Source: Pseudomonas citrullilanati (GTDB lineage Bacteria; Pseudomonadota; Gammaproteobacteria; Pseudomonadales; Pseudomonadaceae). From it: a stretch of 34,693 nucleotides of DNA. The notes below the pieces were generated by a model. The model was given only the letters and a program-made list of their open reading frames with translations. It was not told the DNA's origin and ran no database searches. The position numbers and the translations under genes were made by a program. The first letter of the stretch is position 1. Each line of letters starts with the position of its first letter. The DNA is taken from NCBI RefSeq assembly GCF_030580855.1, contig NZ_JAUQOP010000050.1, forward strand, positions 1 to 34,693, written 5' to 3'. Positions 27,538 through 34,693 of the stretch are shown piece by piece.

Positions 27538-27699
27538 CGCTTTCTCCTGGGTTGATTCGTCCCTGCGGATCCAATCCATGATGCGAAATTTCAGTGTAGG
27601 ACTATTCCCAATTTGTAGTGGATTTTTTTTAGTTTACTGAGGGGCGCAAGATGTTTAAAAAAGTAAACTTGCCTAGGCGTTTGTTTTTACAGGACTTGT

Positions 27700-27713
27700 A
27701 ACTTGTACAAGTT
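27700..27713. promoter_or_regulatory. Perfect palindrome between the LuxR solo and fpr
   Basis: AACTTGTACAAGTT is a perfect 14-bp palindrome in the 293-bp gap between the two divergent genes. Partial copies flank it (ACTTGTA at 27694-27700; AAGTGTACAA at 27718-27727), so the area looks like a multi-site operator. The rest of the gap holds no gene. The binding protein is unknown. A LuxR-type site is conceivable because of the GTAC centre, but the length differs from a classical 20-bp lux box. Confidence 0.5.
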
Positions 27714-27830
27714 CGGCAAGTGTACAAATCTTTGCCGGGTACATTGCTATTAAATGGCTATTACTCCGGGCGGGTGGTGACGCTCGTCACTTTGCGGGAC
27801 ACTGTGCACCTTGTCCCGTTGGAGTGGCTC

Positions 27831-28607
27831 ATGACCGATAGCGCAGAGAAGTTCACCCGCCAAACCCTGCTCGATGTCCAGACGTTGACCCCGCACCTGT
27901 TTACCTTGCGTACGACGCGGGATCGCGGCTTTCGCTTTCGTGCCGGTCAGTTCGCACGGTTGGGCGTGACCAAGGCGGATGGCAGCACCGTTTGGCGGGC
28001 CTACTCCATGGCGTCTTCGCCGTTCGACGAATTTCTCGAATTCTTTTCCATCGTGGTCCCCGATGGCGAGTTCACCAGTGAGCTCAGCCGATTGCGGCCG
28101 GGCGACACCTTGCTGGTGGATCGCCAGGCGTTCGGCTACCTGACCCTGGACCGTTTCGCCGATGGGCGTGACCTGTGGTTGCTGTCTACGGGGACGGGCG
28201 TGGCGCCGTTCATTTCGATCCTCCAGGATTTCGAGGCCTGGGAGAAATTCGAACGCATCATCCTGGTGTACAGCGTGCGTGAAGCGCGGGAGCTCGCGTA
28301 CCAGGACCTGATCGAGGCGCTACCCCGGCGTGACTACCTGGCCGAATACGCGCACAAGTTTCGTTTTATCGCGACCGTCACCCGCGAGGCGCATCCGGGC
28401 GCGCTCAATGGGCGAATCACCACGCTGATCGAAAACGGCGAACTGGAGCGCGCGGCGGACGTGACGCTGACGCCGGAGCATTCGCGGGTGATGCTCTGCG
28501 GTAACCCGCAGATGATCGACGACACGCGCCAACTGCTCAAGGCCAGGGGGCTGCAACTGAGCCTGACCCGCCGGCCCGGCCAGGTGGCGGTGGAGAACTA
28601 TTGGTAG
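27831..28607 (+). CDS. fpr: Ferredoxin-NADP+ reductase
   Basis: Fpr is a 258-residue flavoenzyme that moves electrons between NADPH and ferredoxin or flavodoxin in the cytoplasm, serving Fe-S cluster repair and oxidative-stress defence. The FAD motif RAYS is at 56-59, the NADP pyrophosphate loop STGTGVAPF at 119-127, a C-terminal NADP-binding CGNPQMIDD follows, and the protein ends in the subclass-typical VENYW. GGAG lies 8 nt before the ATG at 27831; the longer open frame upstream is not conserved-looking. By neighbourhood it is more likely the FprB than the FinR-linked FprA of P. putida, which I state from memory. The stop codon lies inside the first unit of a 15-nt tandem repeat. Confidence 0.94.
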   Translation: MTDSAEKFTRQTLLDVQTLTPHLFTLRTTRDRGFRFRAGQFARLGVTKADGSTVWRAYSMASSPFDEFLEFFSIVVPDGEFTSELSRLRPGDTLLVDRQAFGYLTLDRFADGRDLWLLSTGTGVAPFISILQDFEAWEKFERIILVYSVREARELAYQDLIEALPRRDYLAEYAHKFRFIATVTREAHPGALNGRITTLIENGELERAADVTLTPEHSRVMLCGNPQMIDDTRQLLKARGLQLSLTRRPGQVAVENYW

Positions 28608-28647
28608 GCGCAGTGTGGGTAGGCACAGTGTTGGTAGGAACGGTGCC
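28603..28647. repeat. Three 15-nt tandem repeats over the fpr stop
   Basis: The units are GGTAGGCGCAGTGTG (28603), GGTAGGCACAGTGTT (28618) and GGTAGGAACGGTGCC (28633). The first contains the TAG stop of fpr. Because the period is a multiple of three, each unit repeats an in-frame TAG. It looks like slippage duplication that has begun to diverge. Confidence 0.75.
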
Positions 28648-28709
28648 TGGCCCGGCCGCCCAGGGCGCGTCCCGCGACAGGAGCGCGCCTCAATTGCCGG
28701 GCATCCGCT

Positions 28710-29123
28710 TCAAGGCCTTTCGTTCTGCGCCTTGAGCAGGTCGCGAATCTCGCCCAGGAGCAGCTCTTCCTTGCTCGGCACCGGCGGTGCGCTCGGGGCC
28801 ACGGCCTCTTCGCGCTTGAGGCGGTTGATGGCCTTGACGCCCATGAAGATGGCGAACGCGACGATGATGAAGTCGATGACGCTCTGGATGAATTTGCCGT
28901 AGGCCAACACCACCGCTGGCGCGTCACCCTGGGCAGCCTTGAGGGTCACGGCCAGGTCACTGAAGTCCACTCCGCCGATCAGCAGGCCGATGGGGGGCAT
29001 GATTACATCGCCCACGAATGACGAAACGATCTTGCCGAACGCGGCACCGATGATGATCCCGACGGCCATGTCGACGACATTGCCTTTGACCGCGAAGGCC
29101 TTGAACTCGTTTAGCACGCCCAT
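28710..29123 (-). CDS. mscL: Large-conductance mechanosensitive channel
   Basis: MscL opens under membrane tension to release solutes on hypo-osmotic shock. The 137 residues show the usual order: the N-terminal amphipathic helix MGVLNEFKAFAVKGNVVDMAVGIIIGAAFGKIVSSF with the pore-lining first helix, a periplasmic loop (about 50-70), the second helix FIQSVIDFIIVAFAIFMGV, and a charged C-terminal bundle SKEELLLGEIRDLL. It is divergent from katB with a 280-bp gap and convergent with fpr. Confidence 0.97.
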   Translation of the reverse strand: MGVLNEFKAFAVKGNVVDMAVGIIIGAAFGKIVSSFVGDVIMPPIGLLIGGVDFSDLAVTLKAAQGDAPAVVLAYGKFIQSVIDFIIVAFAIFMGVKAINRLKREEAVAPSAPPVPSKEELLLGEIRDLLKAQNERP

Positions 29124-29300
29124 GTGTTATTCCTTGTGGCAGGTGAAGGTGAGTGGCAGTGTAAATCAGCTTGGCGATCTCGTTGGAAACGCCTGCTCGC
29201 AAAGCTTAGTTATCGACCCAGTCCCCGCTGAAAAGTTTACAAAGTGCCACCCCATCGCGCGTGATACGGGGTTTGAACGCGATTCCCCATAACGTTTTTT

Positions 29301-29326
29301 CTATCGAAGCGGTACGGGATTTCTAT
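29301..29326 (+). promoter_or_regulatory. Possible OxyR half-site pair upstream of katB
   Basis: Two CTAT tetramers at 29301-29304 and 29323-29326 are exactly 22 bp apart, the spacing of equivalent half-sites in the OxyR consensus (ATAG-N7-CTAT twice, 7 bp apart). The matching ATAG halves are poor. katB is an OxyR target in P. aeruginosa, so a site here would make sense. The rest of 29124-29403 holds the divergent mscL/katB promoters and no gene. Confidence 0.4.
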
Positions 29327-29403
29327 TTAGGTTTTGGTTTTTCGAGCACTAGCCTCTGACAGGCGCACCTGGATGCGCTTTACAACATCAGAGGAACACG
29401 CCT

Positions 29404-30945
29404 ATGAACACCTCCCTTGGCCGCGGGGCTTTTTCCCCCCGTCGCGCACTTTGCGTGCTGACCGCCAGCCTGCTGTCCTTGTCCGTCAATGCCGCCACCC
29501 TGACCCGTGATAACGGCGCCGCGGTCGGTGACAACCAGAACTCGCAAACCGCCGGACCCAATGGTCCGACCCTGTTGCAAGACGTGCAACTGATCCAGAA
29601 ACTCCAGCGCTTCGACCGCGAACGCATCCCGGAGCGCGTGGTGCATGCCCGTGGCACGGGTGCCCATGGCACCTTCACGGTGTCCGATGACCTCAGCGAC
29701 CTGACCAAGGCCAAGGTCTTTGCCGGCGGCCAGGTGACGCCGGTGTTCGTGCGCTTCTCGGCCGTTGTCCATGGCAATCATTCCCCGGAAACCCTGCGCG
29801 ATCCCCGTGGTTTCGCCACCAAGTTCTACACCGCGGACGGTAACTGGGACTTGGTGGGCAATAACTTCCCGACCTTTTTCATTCGCGATGCCATCAAGTT
29901 TCCCGACATGGTCCACGCCTTCAAGCCCGATCCGCGGACCAACCTGGATGACGATTCACGTCGTTTCGATTTCTTCTCCCATGTTCCAGAATCCACCCGC
30001 ACGTTAACCGAGTTGTATTCCAACTCCGGAACACCAGCCAGTTATCGTGAAATGGACGGTAATGGCGTGCACGCCTACAAACTGATCAATGCAAAAGGCG
30101 AAGTTCATTACGTCAAGTTCCATTGGAAAAGTTTGCAAGGGTTGAAAAACCTCGATCCGAAAGAAGTCGTGAAAGTTCAAGGTCAGGATTACAGCCATAT
30201 GACCAATGATTTGGTCACTCACATCAATAAGGGCGACTTTCCAAAGTGGGACTTGTATGTCCAGGTGCTCAAGCCCGACGACTTGGCCAAGTTTGATTTC
30301 GACCCATTGGATGCCACCAAGATCTGGCCCGGGGTGCCTGAGCGCAAGGTCGGCCAGATGGTCCTGAACCGCAACCCGGCGAATGTCTTCCAGGAAACCG
30401 AGCAGGTGGCGATGGCGCCGGCCAACCTCGTCCCGGGTATCGAGCCTTCGGAAGATCGCCTGCTCCAGGGCCGGGTCTTCTCCTACGCCGATACGCAAAT
30501 GTACCGGATAGGCGCCAACGCCCTGCAATTGCCGATCAACGCGCCCAAGGTCGCAGTGAACAACGGCAACCAGGACGGCGCGATGAACCCTGGCAGCACC
30601 AGCACCGGCGTGAACTATCAGCCGAGCCGCCTGACGCCCCGGGACGAACAACCGGCGGCGCGCTACAGCCAGACCGTGCTGGCGGGCAGTACCCAGCAGG
30701 CGAAGATCCAGCGCGAGCAGAACTTCAAGCAGGCCGGTGACCTGTACCGCTCGTTCAACCAGAAGGAACGCAACGACCTGGTCGAGAATTTCGGCGGGTC
30801 GCTGGCGACTACCGACGACGAGAGCAAGCACATCATCCTGTCGTTCCTCTACAAGGCGGACCCGGAATACGGCACCGGCGTGGCCCGCGTCGCCAAGGGC
30901 GATCTGGCCCGGGTCAAGGCGCTGGCGGAAAAATTGAGCGACTGA
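29404..30945 (+). CDS. katB: Periplasmic monofunctional catalase KatB
   Basis: KatB is a haem catalase that destroys H2O2. The 513 residues equal the length of P. aeruginosa KatB, and like it this protein has a signal peptide (about residues 1-30, ending SVNA). Catalytic residues are visible: distal H81 (VVHARGTGAHG), N154 (VGNNFPTFF), and the proximal haem Tyr361 with its Arg partner in RVFSYADTQMYRIG. AGAGGAA lies upstream of the ATG. It is followed by ankB, its known helper in P. aeruginosa, with a REPIN between. Induction by peroxide through OxyR is expected from the family. Confidence 0.95.
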   Translation: MNTSLGRGAFSPRRALCVLTASLLSLSVNAATLTRDNGAAVGDNQNSQTAGPNGPTLLQDVQLIQKLQRFDRERIPERVVHARGTGAHGTFTVSDDLSDLTKAKVFAGGQVTPVFVRFSAVVHGNHSPETLRDPRGFATKFYTADGNWDLVGNNFPTFFIRDAIKFPDMVHAFKPDPRTNLDDDSRRFDFFSHVPESTRTLTELYSNSGTPASYREMDGNGVHAYKLINAKGEVHYVKFHWKSLQGLKNLDPKEVVKVQGQDYSHMTNDLVTHINKGDFPKWDLYVQVLKPDDLAKFDFDPLDATKIWPGVPERKVGQMVLNRNPANVFQETEQVAMAPANLVPGIEPSEDRLLQGRVFSYADTQMYRIGANALQLPINAPKVAVNNGNQDGAMNPGSTSTGVNYQPSRLTPRDEQPAARYSQTVLAGSTQQAKIQREQNFKQAGDLYRSFNQKERNDLVENFGGSLATTDDESKHIILSFLYKADPEYGTGVARVAKGDLARVKALAEKLSD

Positions 30946-30968
30946 TCCACAGTCCGCCAGTGCATGGC

Positions 30969-31058
30969 CTGTGGAAGCAAAGCTTGCTCGCGAAGCAAGC
31001 GCTGGGGTCTGAAGCCAGACCGAGTTGTCTGCATCGCGGGCAAGCCTTGCTCCCACAA
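30969..31058. repeat. REPIN (family 1) inside the katB-ankB operon
   Basis: CTGTGGAAGCAAAGCTTGC on the left pairs with GGCAAGCCTTGCTCCCACA on the right, with a loop of about 45 nt. It fills the katB-ankB gap, so if the two are co-transcribed it would form a large hairpin in the mRNA that could protect katB mRNA or lower ankB expression. Confidence 0.8.
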
Positions 31059-31093
31059 CCATGCCTCCACAGGCACCTGCCAGAGAAGACGTC

Positions 31094-31645
31094 ATGATGC
31101 GTAAGTTGCTTTTATCGATGCTCGCGGCGTGGTCAATCGGCGTACTGGCCGATCAGCCAATACCCACCGAGCCGGCGGCGGTACAGGAACAACTGCAAAA
31201 CTATTATTTCGACGCCGCCCGCCGGGGCGATGTAGCGATGCTCGATACGTTTATCGAGGCCGGTTATTCGCTCGATACCCAGGACGAAAAAGGCTACACC
31301 GCGCTGATCCTGGCGGCGTATCACGGCCAGGGGCCGGCGGTGGAGCGCTTGCTGGCCGCCGGTGCCGATGCCTGCGCCCAGGACAAGCGCGGCAACACGG
31401 CGCTGATGGGCGCCATCTTCAAGGGCGAAGTGCAGATCGCCCGGCGCCTGTTGTCCACCGATTGCAGTCCCGACCAGCGCAACGGCGCCGGACAGACCGC
31501 GGCGATGTATGCCGGCCTGTTCAAGCGGGCCGAATTGCTGGAGGCCTTGAAGGCCAAGGGCGCCGACCTCGAGGCCCGGGACCCGCTGGGCAATAGCGCG
31601 ACGGACCTGGCGCGCGGTGAAATCAGAATGCCGGCCCCGCGCTGA
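31094..31645 (+). CDS. ankB: Ankyrin-repeat protein AnkB, partner of KatB
   Basis: This 183-residue protein has a signal peptide (about 1-19, ending VLA) and four ankyrin-type repeats from residue 35 on: DAARRGDVAMLDTFIEAG, GYTALILAAYHGQGPAVERLL, GNTALMGAIFKGEVQIARRLL and GQTAAMYAGLFKRAELLEALK. In P. aeruginosa ankB lies behind katB and is needed for full KatB activity, probably as a periplasmic or membrane-associated scaffold or haem protector. The order and export signal here agree. There are two adjacent ATG codons at 31094 and 31097; I use the first. It is separated from radA by 43 bp. Confidence 0.93.
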   Translation: MMRKLLLSMLAAWSIGVLADQPIPTEPAAVQEQLQNYYFDAARRGDVAMLDTFIEAGYSLDTQDEKGYTALILAAYHGQGPAVERLLAAGADACAQDKRGNTALMGAIFKGEVQIARRLLSTDCSPDQRNGAGQTAAMYAGLFKRAELLEALKAKGADLEARDPLGNSATDLARGEIRMPAPR

Positions 31646-31688
31646 TGCCCGCCTGAGCTATCATCGCGATTTTTACCCCGGAGTTCAG

Positions 31689-33056
31689 ATGGCCAAGGCA
31701 AAGCGCATGTACGGCTGCACCGAGTGCGGCTCGACCTTTCCCAAATGGGCCGGCCAGTGCGGTGAGTGCGGGGCCTGGAACACCCTGACCGAAACCATGG
31801 TGGAGAGCGGCGGTGCGGCGGCGCCTACCGGGCGCACCGGCTGGGCCGGCCAGCAGGCGCAGATCAAGACCCTGGCCGAAGTCAGCGTCGAGGAAATCCC
31901 GCGCTTCTCCACGGCCTCCGGGGAGTTGGACCGGGTGCTGGGCGGTGGCCTGGTGGACGGCTCGGTGGTGCTGATCGGGGGGGACCCGGGCATCGGCAAA
32001 TCCACCATCCTGCTGCAGACCCTGTGCAACATCGCCACGCGCATGCCGGCGCTGTACGTCACGGGCGAAGAATCCCAGCAGCAGGTCGCCATGCGGGCCC
32101 GTCGCCTGGGCTTGCCCCAGGACCAGTTGCGGGTCATGACCGAGACCTGCATCGAGACGATCATCGCCACCGCGCGCCTGGAAAAACCCAAGGTGATGGT
32201 GATCGACTCGATCCAGACGATCTTCACCGAACAATTGCAATCGGCGCCGGGCGGCGTGTCCCAGGTGCGCGAGAGCGCGGCGCTGCTGGTGCGCTACGCG
32301 AAGCAGAGCGGCACGGCGATTTTCCTGGTGGGCCACGTCACCAAGGAGGGCGCGCTGGCGGGCCCGCGGGTGCTGGAGCACATGGTCGACACCGTGTTGT
32401 ATTTCGAGGGCGAGTCCGACGGTCGCCTGCGCTTGCTGCGGGCGGTGAAGAACCGCTTTGGCGCGGTCAACGAGCTGGGTGTGTTCGGCATGACCGACCG
32501 GGGGCTGAAGGAAGTCTCGAACCCTTCGGCCATCTTCCTGACCCGGGCCCAGGAAGAAGTCCCGGGCAGTGTGGTCATGGCGACCTGGGAAGGCACCCGG
32601 CCGATGCTGGTGGAGGTCCAAGCGCTGGTGGATGACAGTCACCTGGCCAACCCGCGCCGCGTGACCTTGGGCCTGGACCAGAATCGACTGGCCATGCTGC
32701 TGGCGGTGCTGCATCGACACGGTGGTATTCCTACCCACGACCAGGACGTTTTCCTCAATGTGGTGGGCGGTGTGAAAGTGCTGGAAACCGCGTCCGACCT
32801 GGCCTTGATGGCGGCGGTCATGTCCAGCCTGCGCAACCGTCCGCTGCCCCATGACCTGCTGGTATTCGGTGAAGTCGGCCTGTCGGGCGAAGTGCGGCCG
32901 GTGCCCAGCGGGCAGGAGCGGCTCAAGGAAGCGGCCAAGCACGGGTTCAAGCGCGCCATCGTGCCCAAGGGCAACGCGCCGAAGGAAGCCCCGGCGGGGT
33001 TGCAGATCATTGCTGTGACGCGCCTGGAGCAGGCGTTGGATGCGTTGTTCGAATAA
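31689..33056 (+). CDS. radA: DNA recombination/repair protein RadA
   Basis: RadA is a RecA-like ATPase that drives branch migration during recombination. The 455 residues show an N-terminal zinc finger (C10, C13, C24, C27), the Walker A GGDPGIGKST at 97-106, a Walker B VMVIDSIQT, and the RadA-specific KNRFG motif. A C-terminal Lon-protease-like domain ends with GEVGLSGEVRPV and PKGNAPKEAP. The open frame extends to 31617, but the ATG at 31689, with GGAG before it, gives the usual MAKAKRMYGCTECG start. Confidence 0.97.
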   Translation: MAKAKRMYGCTECGSTFPKWAGQCGECGAWNTLTETMVESGGAAAPTGRTGWAGQQAQIKTLAEVSVEEIPRFSTASGELDRVLGGGLVDGSVVLIGGDPGIGKSTILLQTLCNIATRMPALYVTGEESQQQVAMRARRLGLPQDQLRVMTETCIETIIATARLEKPKVMVIDSIQTIFTEQLQSAPGGVSQVRESAALLVRYAKQSGTAIFLVGHVTKEGALAGPRVLEHMVDTVLYFEGESDGRLRLLRAVKNRFGAVNELGVFGMTDRGLKEVSNPSAIFLTRAQEEVPGSVVMATWEGTRPMLVEVQALVDDSHLANPRRVTLGLDQNRLAMLLAVLHRHGGIPTHDQDVFLNVVGGVKVLETASDLALMAAVMSSLRNRPLPHDLLVFGEVGLSGEVRPVPSGQERLKEAAKHGFKRAIVPKGNAPKEAPAGLQIIAVTRLEQALDALFE

Positions 33057-33094
33057 GCCCAGGCTGTCGCTGTCTCTACGGGAAATACTTATCC

Positions 33095-33222
33095 GTGGCG
33101 AGGGGATTTATCCCCGTTGGGCTGCCAAGCAGCCCCAAAAAGTGTCTTCTACCTACCCGATCCACCGAGGTGTCAGGTTTAGGGCCGCTTCGCAGCCCAA
33201 CGGGGATAAATCCCCTCGCCAC
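33095..33222. repeat. Long perfect family-2 inverted repeat after radA
   Basis: The left arm (33095-33125) and right arm (33192-33222) are exact 31-nt reverse complements beginning GTGGCGAGGGGATTTATCCC. A 66-nt loop with no gene separates them. It sits between the convergent radA and PilZ genes and probably ends or shields both transcripts. It is the most intact member of this family in the window. Confidence 0.85.
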
Positions 33223-33239
33223 AGGAAGCTGGTGCGAAT

Positions 33240-33596
33240 TCAAATCTCGATCAACGCCGCCAATTCCCGCTTCAGCTCGTCATGGTCGGCCAGGTTCAAC
33301 GCCACCAGGCGCCGCAGGTGGGCGATGGAGTCCAGGTCGATGTGTTCGCAGACAAAGCCCAGGTGGCCATGGTCGTCGTGGGCCAATCGAACTTCCATCC
33401 GCACCTCCACCTCGTTGCTCAGGTGGATGTCGGCCACGAAAGGCTCCTGCGGGTTGCCGAGCCAGGGTTCGGTTTTTTTGATCAGCAGGCCCTTGAGGGA
33501 CAAGTCCAGCAATTCCACGGGCCAGATATAGGGACTCTGGCTCAGTTCCGTCCTGGCGTGAAACTCGATTCGTACGAAGCGGCGGCGTTCGCTCAT
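33240..33596 (-). CDS. PilZ-domain protein (candidate c-di-GMP receptor)
   Basis: This 118-residue single-domain protein has the two c-di-GMP-binding motifs of PilZ: RRRFVR (residues 4-9, RxxxR) and DLSLKG (31-36, D/NxSxxG). The rest of the barrel follows, to the C-terminal helix DSIAHLRRLVALNLADHDELKREL. Binding of c-di-GMP is predicted from these motifs. The output is unknown, as there is no partner domain. The ATG at 33596 is preceded by AGAGGA. It is divergent from cstA, with about 157 bp between the starts. Confidence 0.93.
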   Translation of the reverse strand: MSERRRFVRIEFHARTELSQSPYIWPVELLDLSLKGLLIKKTEPWLGNPQEPFVADIHLSNEVEVRMEVRLAHDDHGHLGFVCEHIDLDSIAHLRRLVALNLADHDELKRELAALIEI

Positions 33597-33753
33597 GGCC
33601 CATCCTCTTTGAAGATCCACTGACTATAGACTCAACCTGCGCGTCTTCCTCACCGTTCGGCCGGCGACAGACGAATGTCGGGTATGGCCTTTGCCCGGGT
33701 TAGCGCTAAACTCCGGTAGCTGTCTTCTTGTCCACCCTGGCTGGAATATAAAA

Positions 33754-34693
33754 ATGACAAACAATAATAGCCTGCTGCGCCATCTACCCTGGCTCCTGCT
33801 GGCCGTCGTCGGCGCGTGCGCCCTGGGCGTTGTGGCCTTGCGCCGCGGCGAGGCCATCAACGCCCTCTGGATCGTCGTCGCAGCCGTGGCCATCTACCTG
33901 CTCGCCTACCGCTACTACAGCCTCTTCATCGCCAACAACGTGATGCAACTCGATGCGCGCCGGGCCACGCCCGCCGTGCTCAACAACGATGGCCTGGACT
34001 TCGTCCCGACCAACAAGCACATCCTCTTCGGCCACCACTTCGCCGCCATTGCTGGCGCCGGGCCGCTGGTCGGGCCGGTACTGGCCGCGCAGATGGGCTA
34101 CCTGCCCGGCACGCTCTGGCTGATCGCCGGCGTGGTGCTGGCCGGGGCGGTGCAGGACTTCATGGTCCTGTTCCTGTCCACCCGCCGCAACGGGCGCTCC
34201 CTGGGGGACATGGTCCGCGAGGAAATGGGCCGCATCCCCGGCACCATCGCGCTGTTCGGCTGCTTCCTGATCATGATCATCATCCTCGCGGTGCTCGCGC
34301 TGATCGTGGTCAAGGCCCTGGCCGAGAGCCCGTGGGGCATCTTCACGGTGATGGCGACCATCCCGATCGCGATGTTCATGGGCCTCTACATGCGCTACAT
34401 CCGCCCGGGCCGCATCGGCGAAATCTCCCTCATCGGCGTGCTGTTGCTGTTGGGCTCGATCTGGCTGGGCGGGCAGATCGCCGCCGACCCGGTCTGGGCC
34501 AAGGCCTTCAGCTTCACCGGGGTCCAGATCACCTGGATGCTGATCGGCTACGGTTTTGTCGCCGCGGTGCTGCCGGTGTGGCTGATCCTGGCGCCACGGG
34601 ACTACCTGTCGACCTTCCTCAAGATCGGCACCATCATCGCCCTGGCGATCGGCATCCTGGTCACCATGCCCGAGCTGAAGATGCCGGCGCTGA
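33754..34693 (+). CDS. cstA: Carbon starvation protein CstA, 5' part only
   Basis: About 313 codons of the CstA family are present before the window ends; the full protein is roughly twice that. CstA proteins are many-helix inner-membrane transporters, best linked to pyruvate and peptide uptake under carbon limitation. Visible landmarks are the cytoplasmic LDARRATPAVLNNDGLDFVPTNKHILFGHHFAAIAGAGPLVGP (about 68-110), QDFMVLFLSTRRNGRSLGDM, and several helices up to the edge. The ATG at 33754 follows GGAATATAAAA, a weak Shine-Dalgarno sequence. In Pseudomonas this gene class is under carbon-status control (CbrAB/Crc), but I see no diagnostic site here. Confidence 0.93.
   Translation, partial: MTNNNSLLRHLPWLLLAVVGACALGVVALRRGEAINALWIVVAAVAIYLLAYRYYSLFIANNVMQLDARRATPAVLNNDGLDFVPTNKHILFGHHFAAIAGAGPLVGPVLAAQMGYLPGTLWLIAGVVLAGAVQDFMVLFLSTRRNGRSLGDMVREEMGRIPGTIALFGCFLIMIIILAVLALIVVKALAESPWGIFTVMATIPIAMFMGLYMRYIRPGRIGEISLIGVLLLLGSIWLGGQIAADPVWAKAFSFTGVQITWMLIGYGFVAAVLPVWLILAPRDYLSTFLKIGTIIALAIGILVTMPELKMPAL

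Noticed and set aside
26824..27579. Two separate small genes in place of one LuxR gene
   Set aside because: The two open stretches are in the same frame, the intervening 74 codons read as normal LuxR sequence, and only one TGA separates them. One interrupted gene explains it better.

Overview
The window is high-GC chromosomal DNA of a Pseudomonas, most likely of the P. fluorescens/P. putida side of the genus. The evidence is the gene content (quiC with a fused HPPD-like half, katB-ankB, cioAB with a DUF2474 partner, and the rlmG / luxR solo / fpr / mscL neighbourhood), together with two families of intergenic REP/REPIN repeats typical of these species. I see no rRNA, tRNA, CRISPR array, insertion sequence, phage gene or conjugation gene. 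The window is core and metabolic-accessory sequence, not an island. The first ~87 bases are a 74-nt C homopolymer that looks like an assembly or sequencing artefact.

Layout. 237-5281: housekeeping and stand-alone enzymes, namely an HDAC-like deacetylase (-), a GNAT acetyltransferase (+), tesB plus a HAD phosphatase overlapping by 4 bp (+), and a YpfJ-type zinc metallopeptidase followed immediately by a secreted alpha/beta hydrolase (-). 5545-7247: an IclR-family regulator with a perfect 9-bp inverted repeat in its promoter, followed by an EamA/DMT permease. 7384-13101: a quinate/shikimate catabolic cluster. It holds an MFS transporter (-) divergent from quiC (3-dehydroshikimate dehydratase, +), a TetR regulator (+), and the aroQ-aroE pair (-). 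Together these take up shikimate/quinate and convert it through dehydroquinate and dehydroshikimate to protocatechuate. The quiC/MFS promoter and the aroQ promoter share two sequence motifs in the same order, which suggests one regulator controls both.

13367-17030: trmA translationally coupled behind an NCS2 purine permease (-), a small secreted four-Cys protein (+), and a DJ-1/PfpI-fold protein in which both the nucleophilic Cys and its partner Glu are replaced (+). 17370-21087: a three-gene molybdenum hydroxylase (2Fe-2S, FAD/4Fe-4S and Mo subunits) resembling E. coli PaoABC but with no Tat signal. It is followed by a convergent MFS exporter whose stop codon overlaps the last gene. 22672-25475: an ANR/FNR box, then cioA-cioB and a DUF2474 small membrane protein (cyanide-insensitive bd-type quinol oxidase).

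25517-29123: rlmG (-), a LuxR solo (ppoR-like, -) broken by an in-frame TGA at the position of the invariant AHL-pocket Trp, fpr (+) and mscL (-). 29404-31645: periplasmic catalase katB with ankB, a REPIN lying between them. 31689-end: radA (+), a PilZ protein (-) and the 5' part of cstA (+), which runs off the window.

The most interesting observations are the nonsense-mutated luxR solo, the shared operator architecture of the quinate/shikimate regulon, the catalytically stripped DJ-1 homologue, the Tat-less Pao-like enzyme, and a REPIN of one family nested inside a repeat of another.
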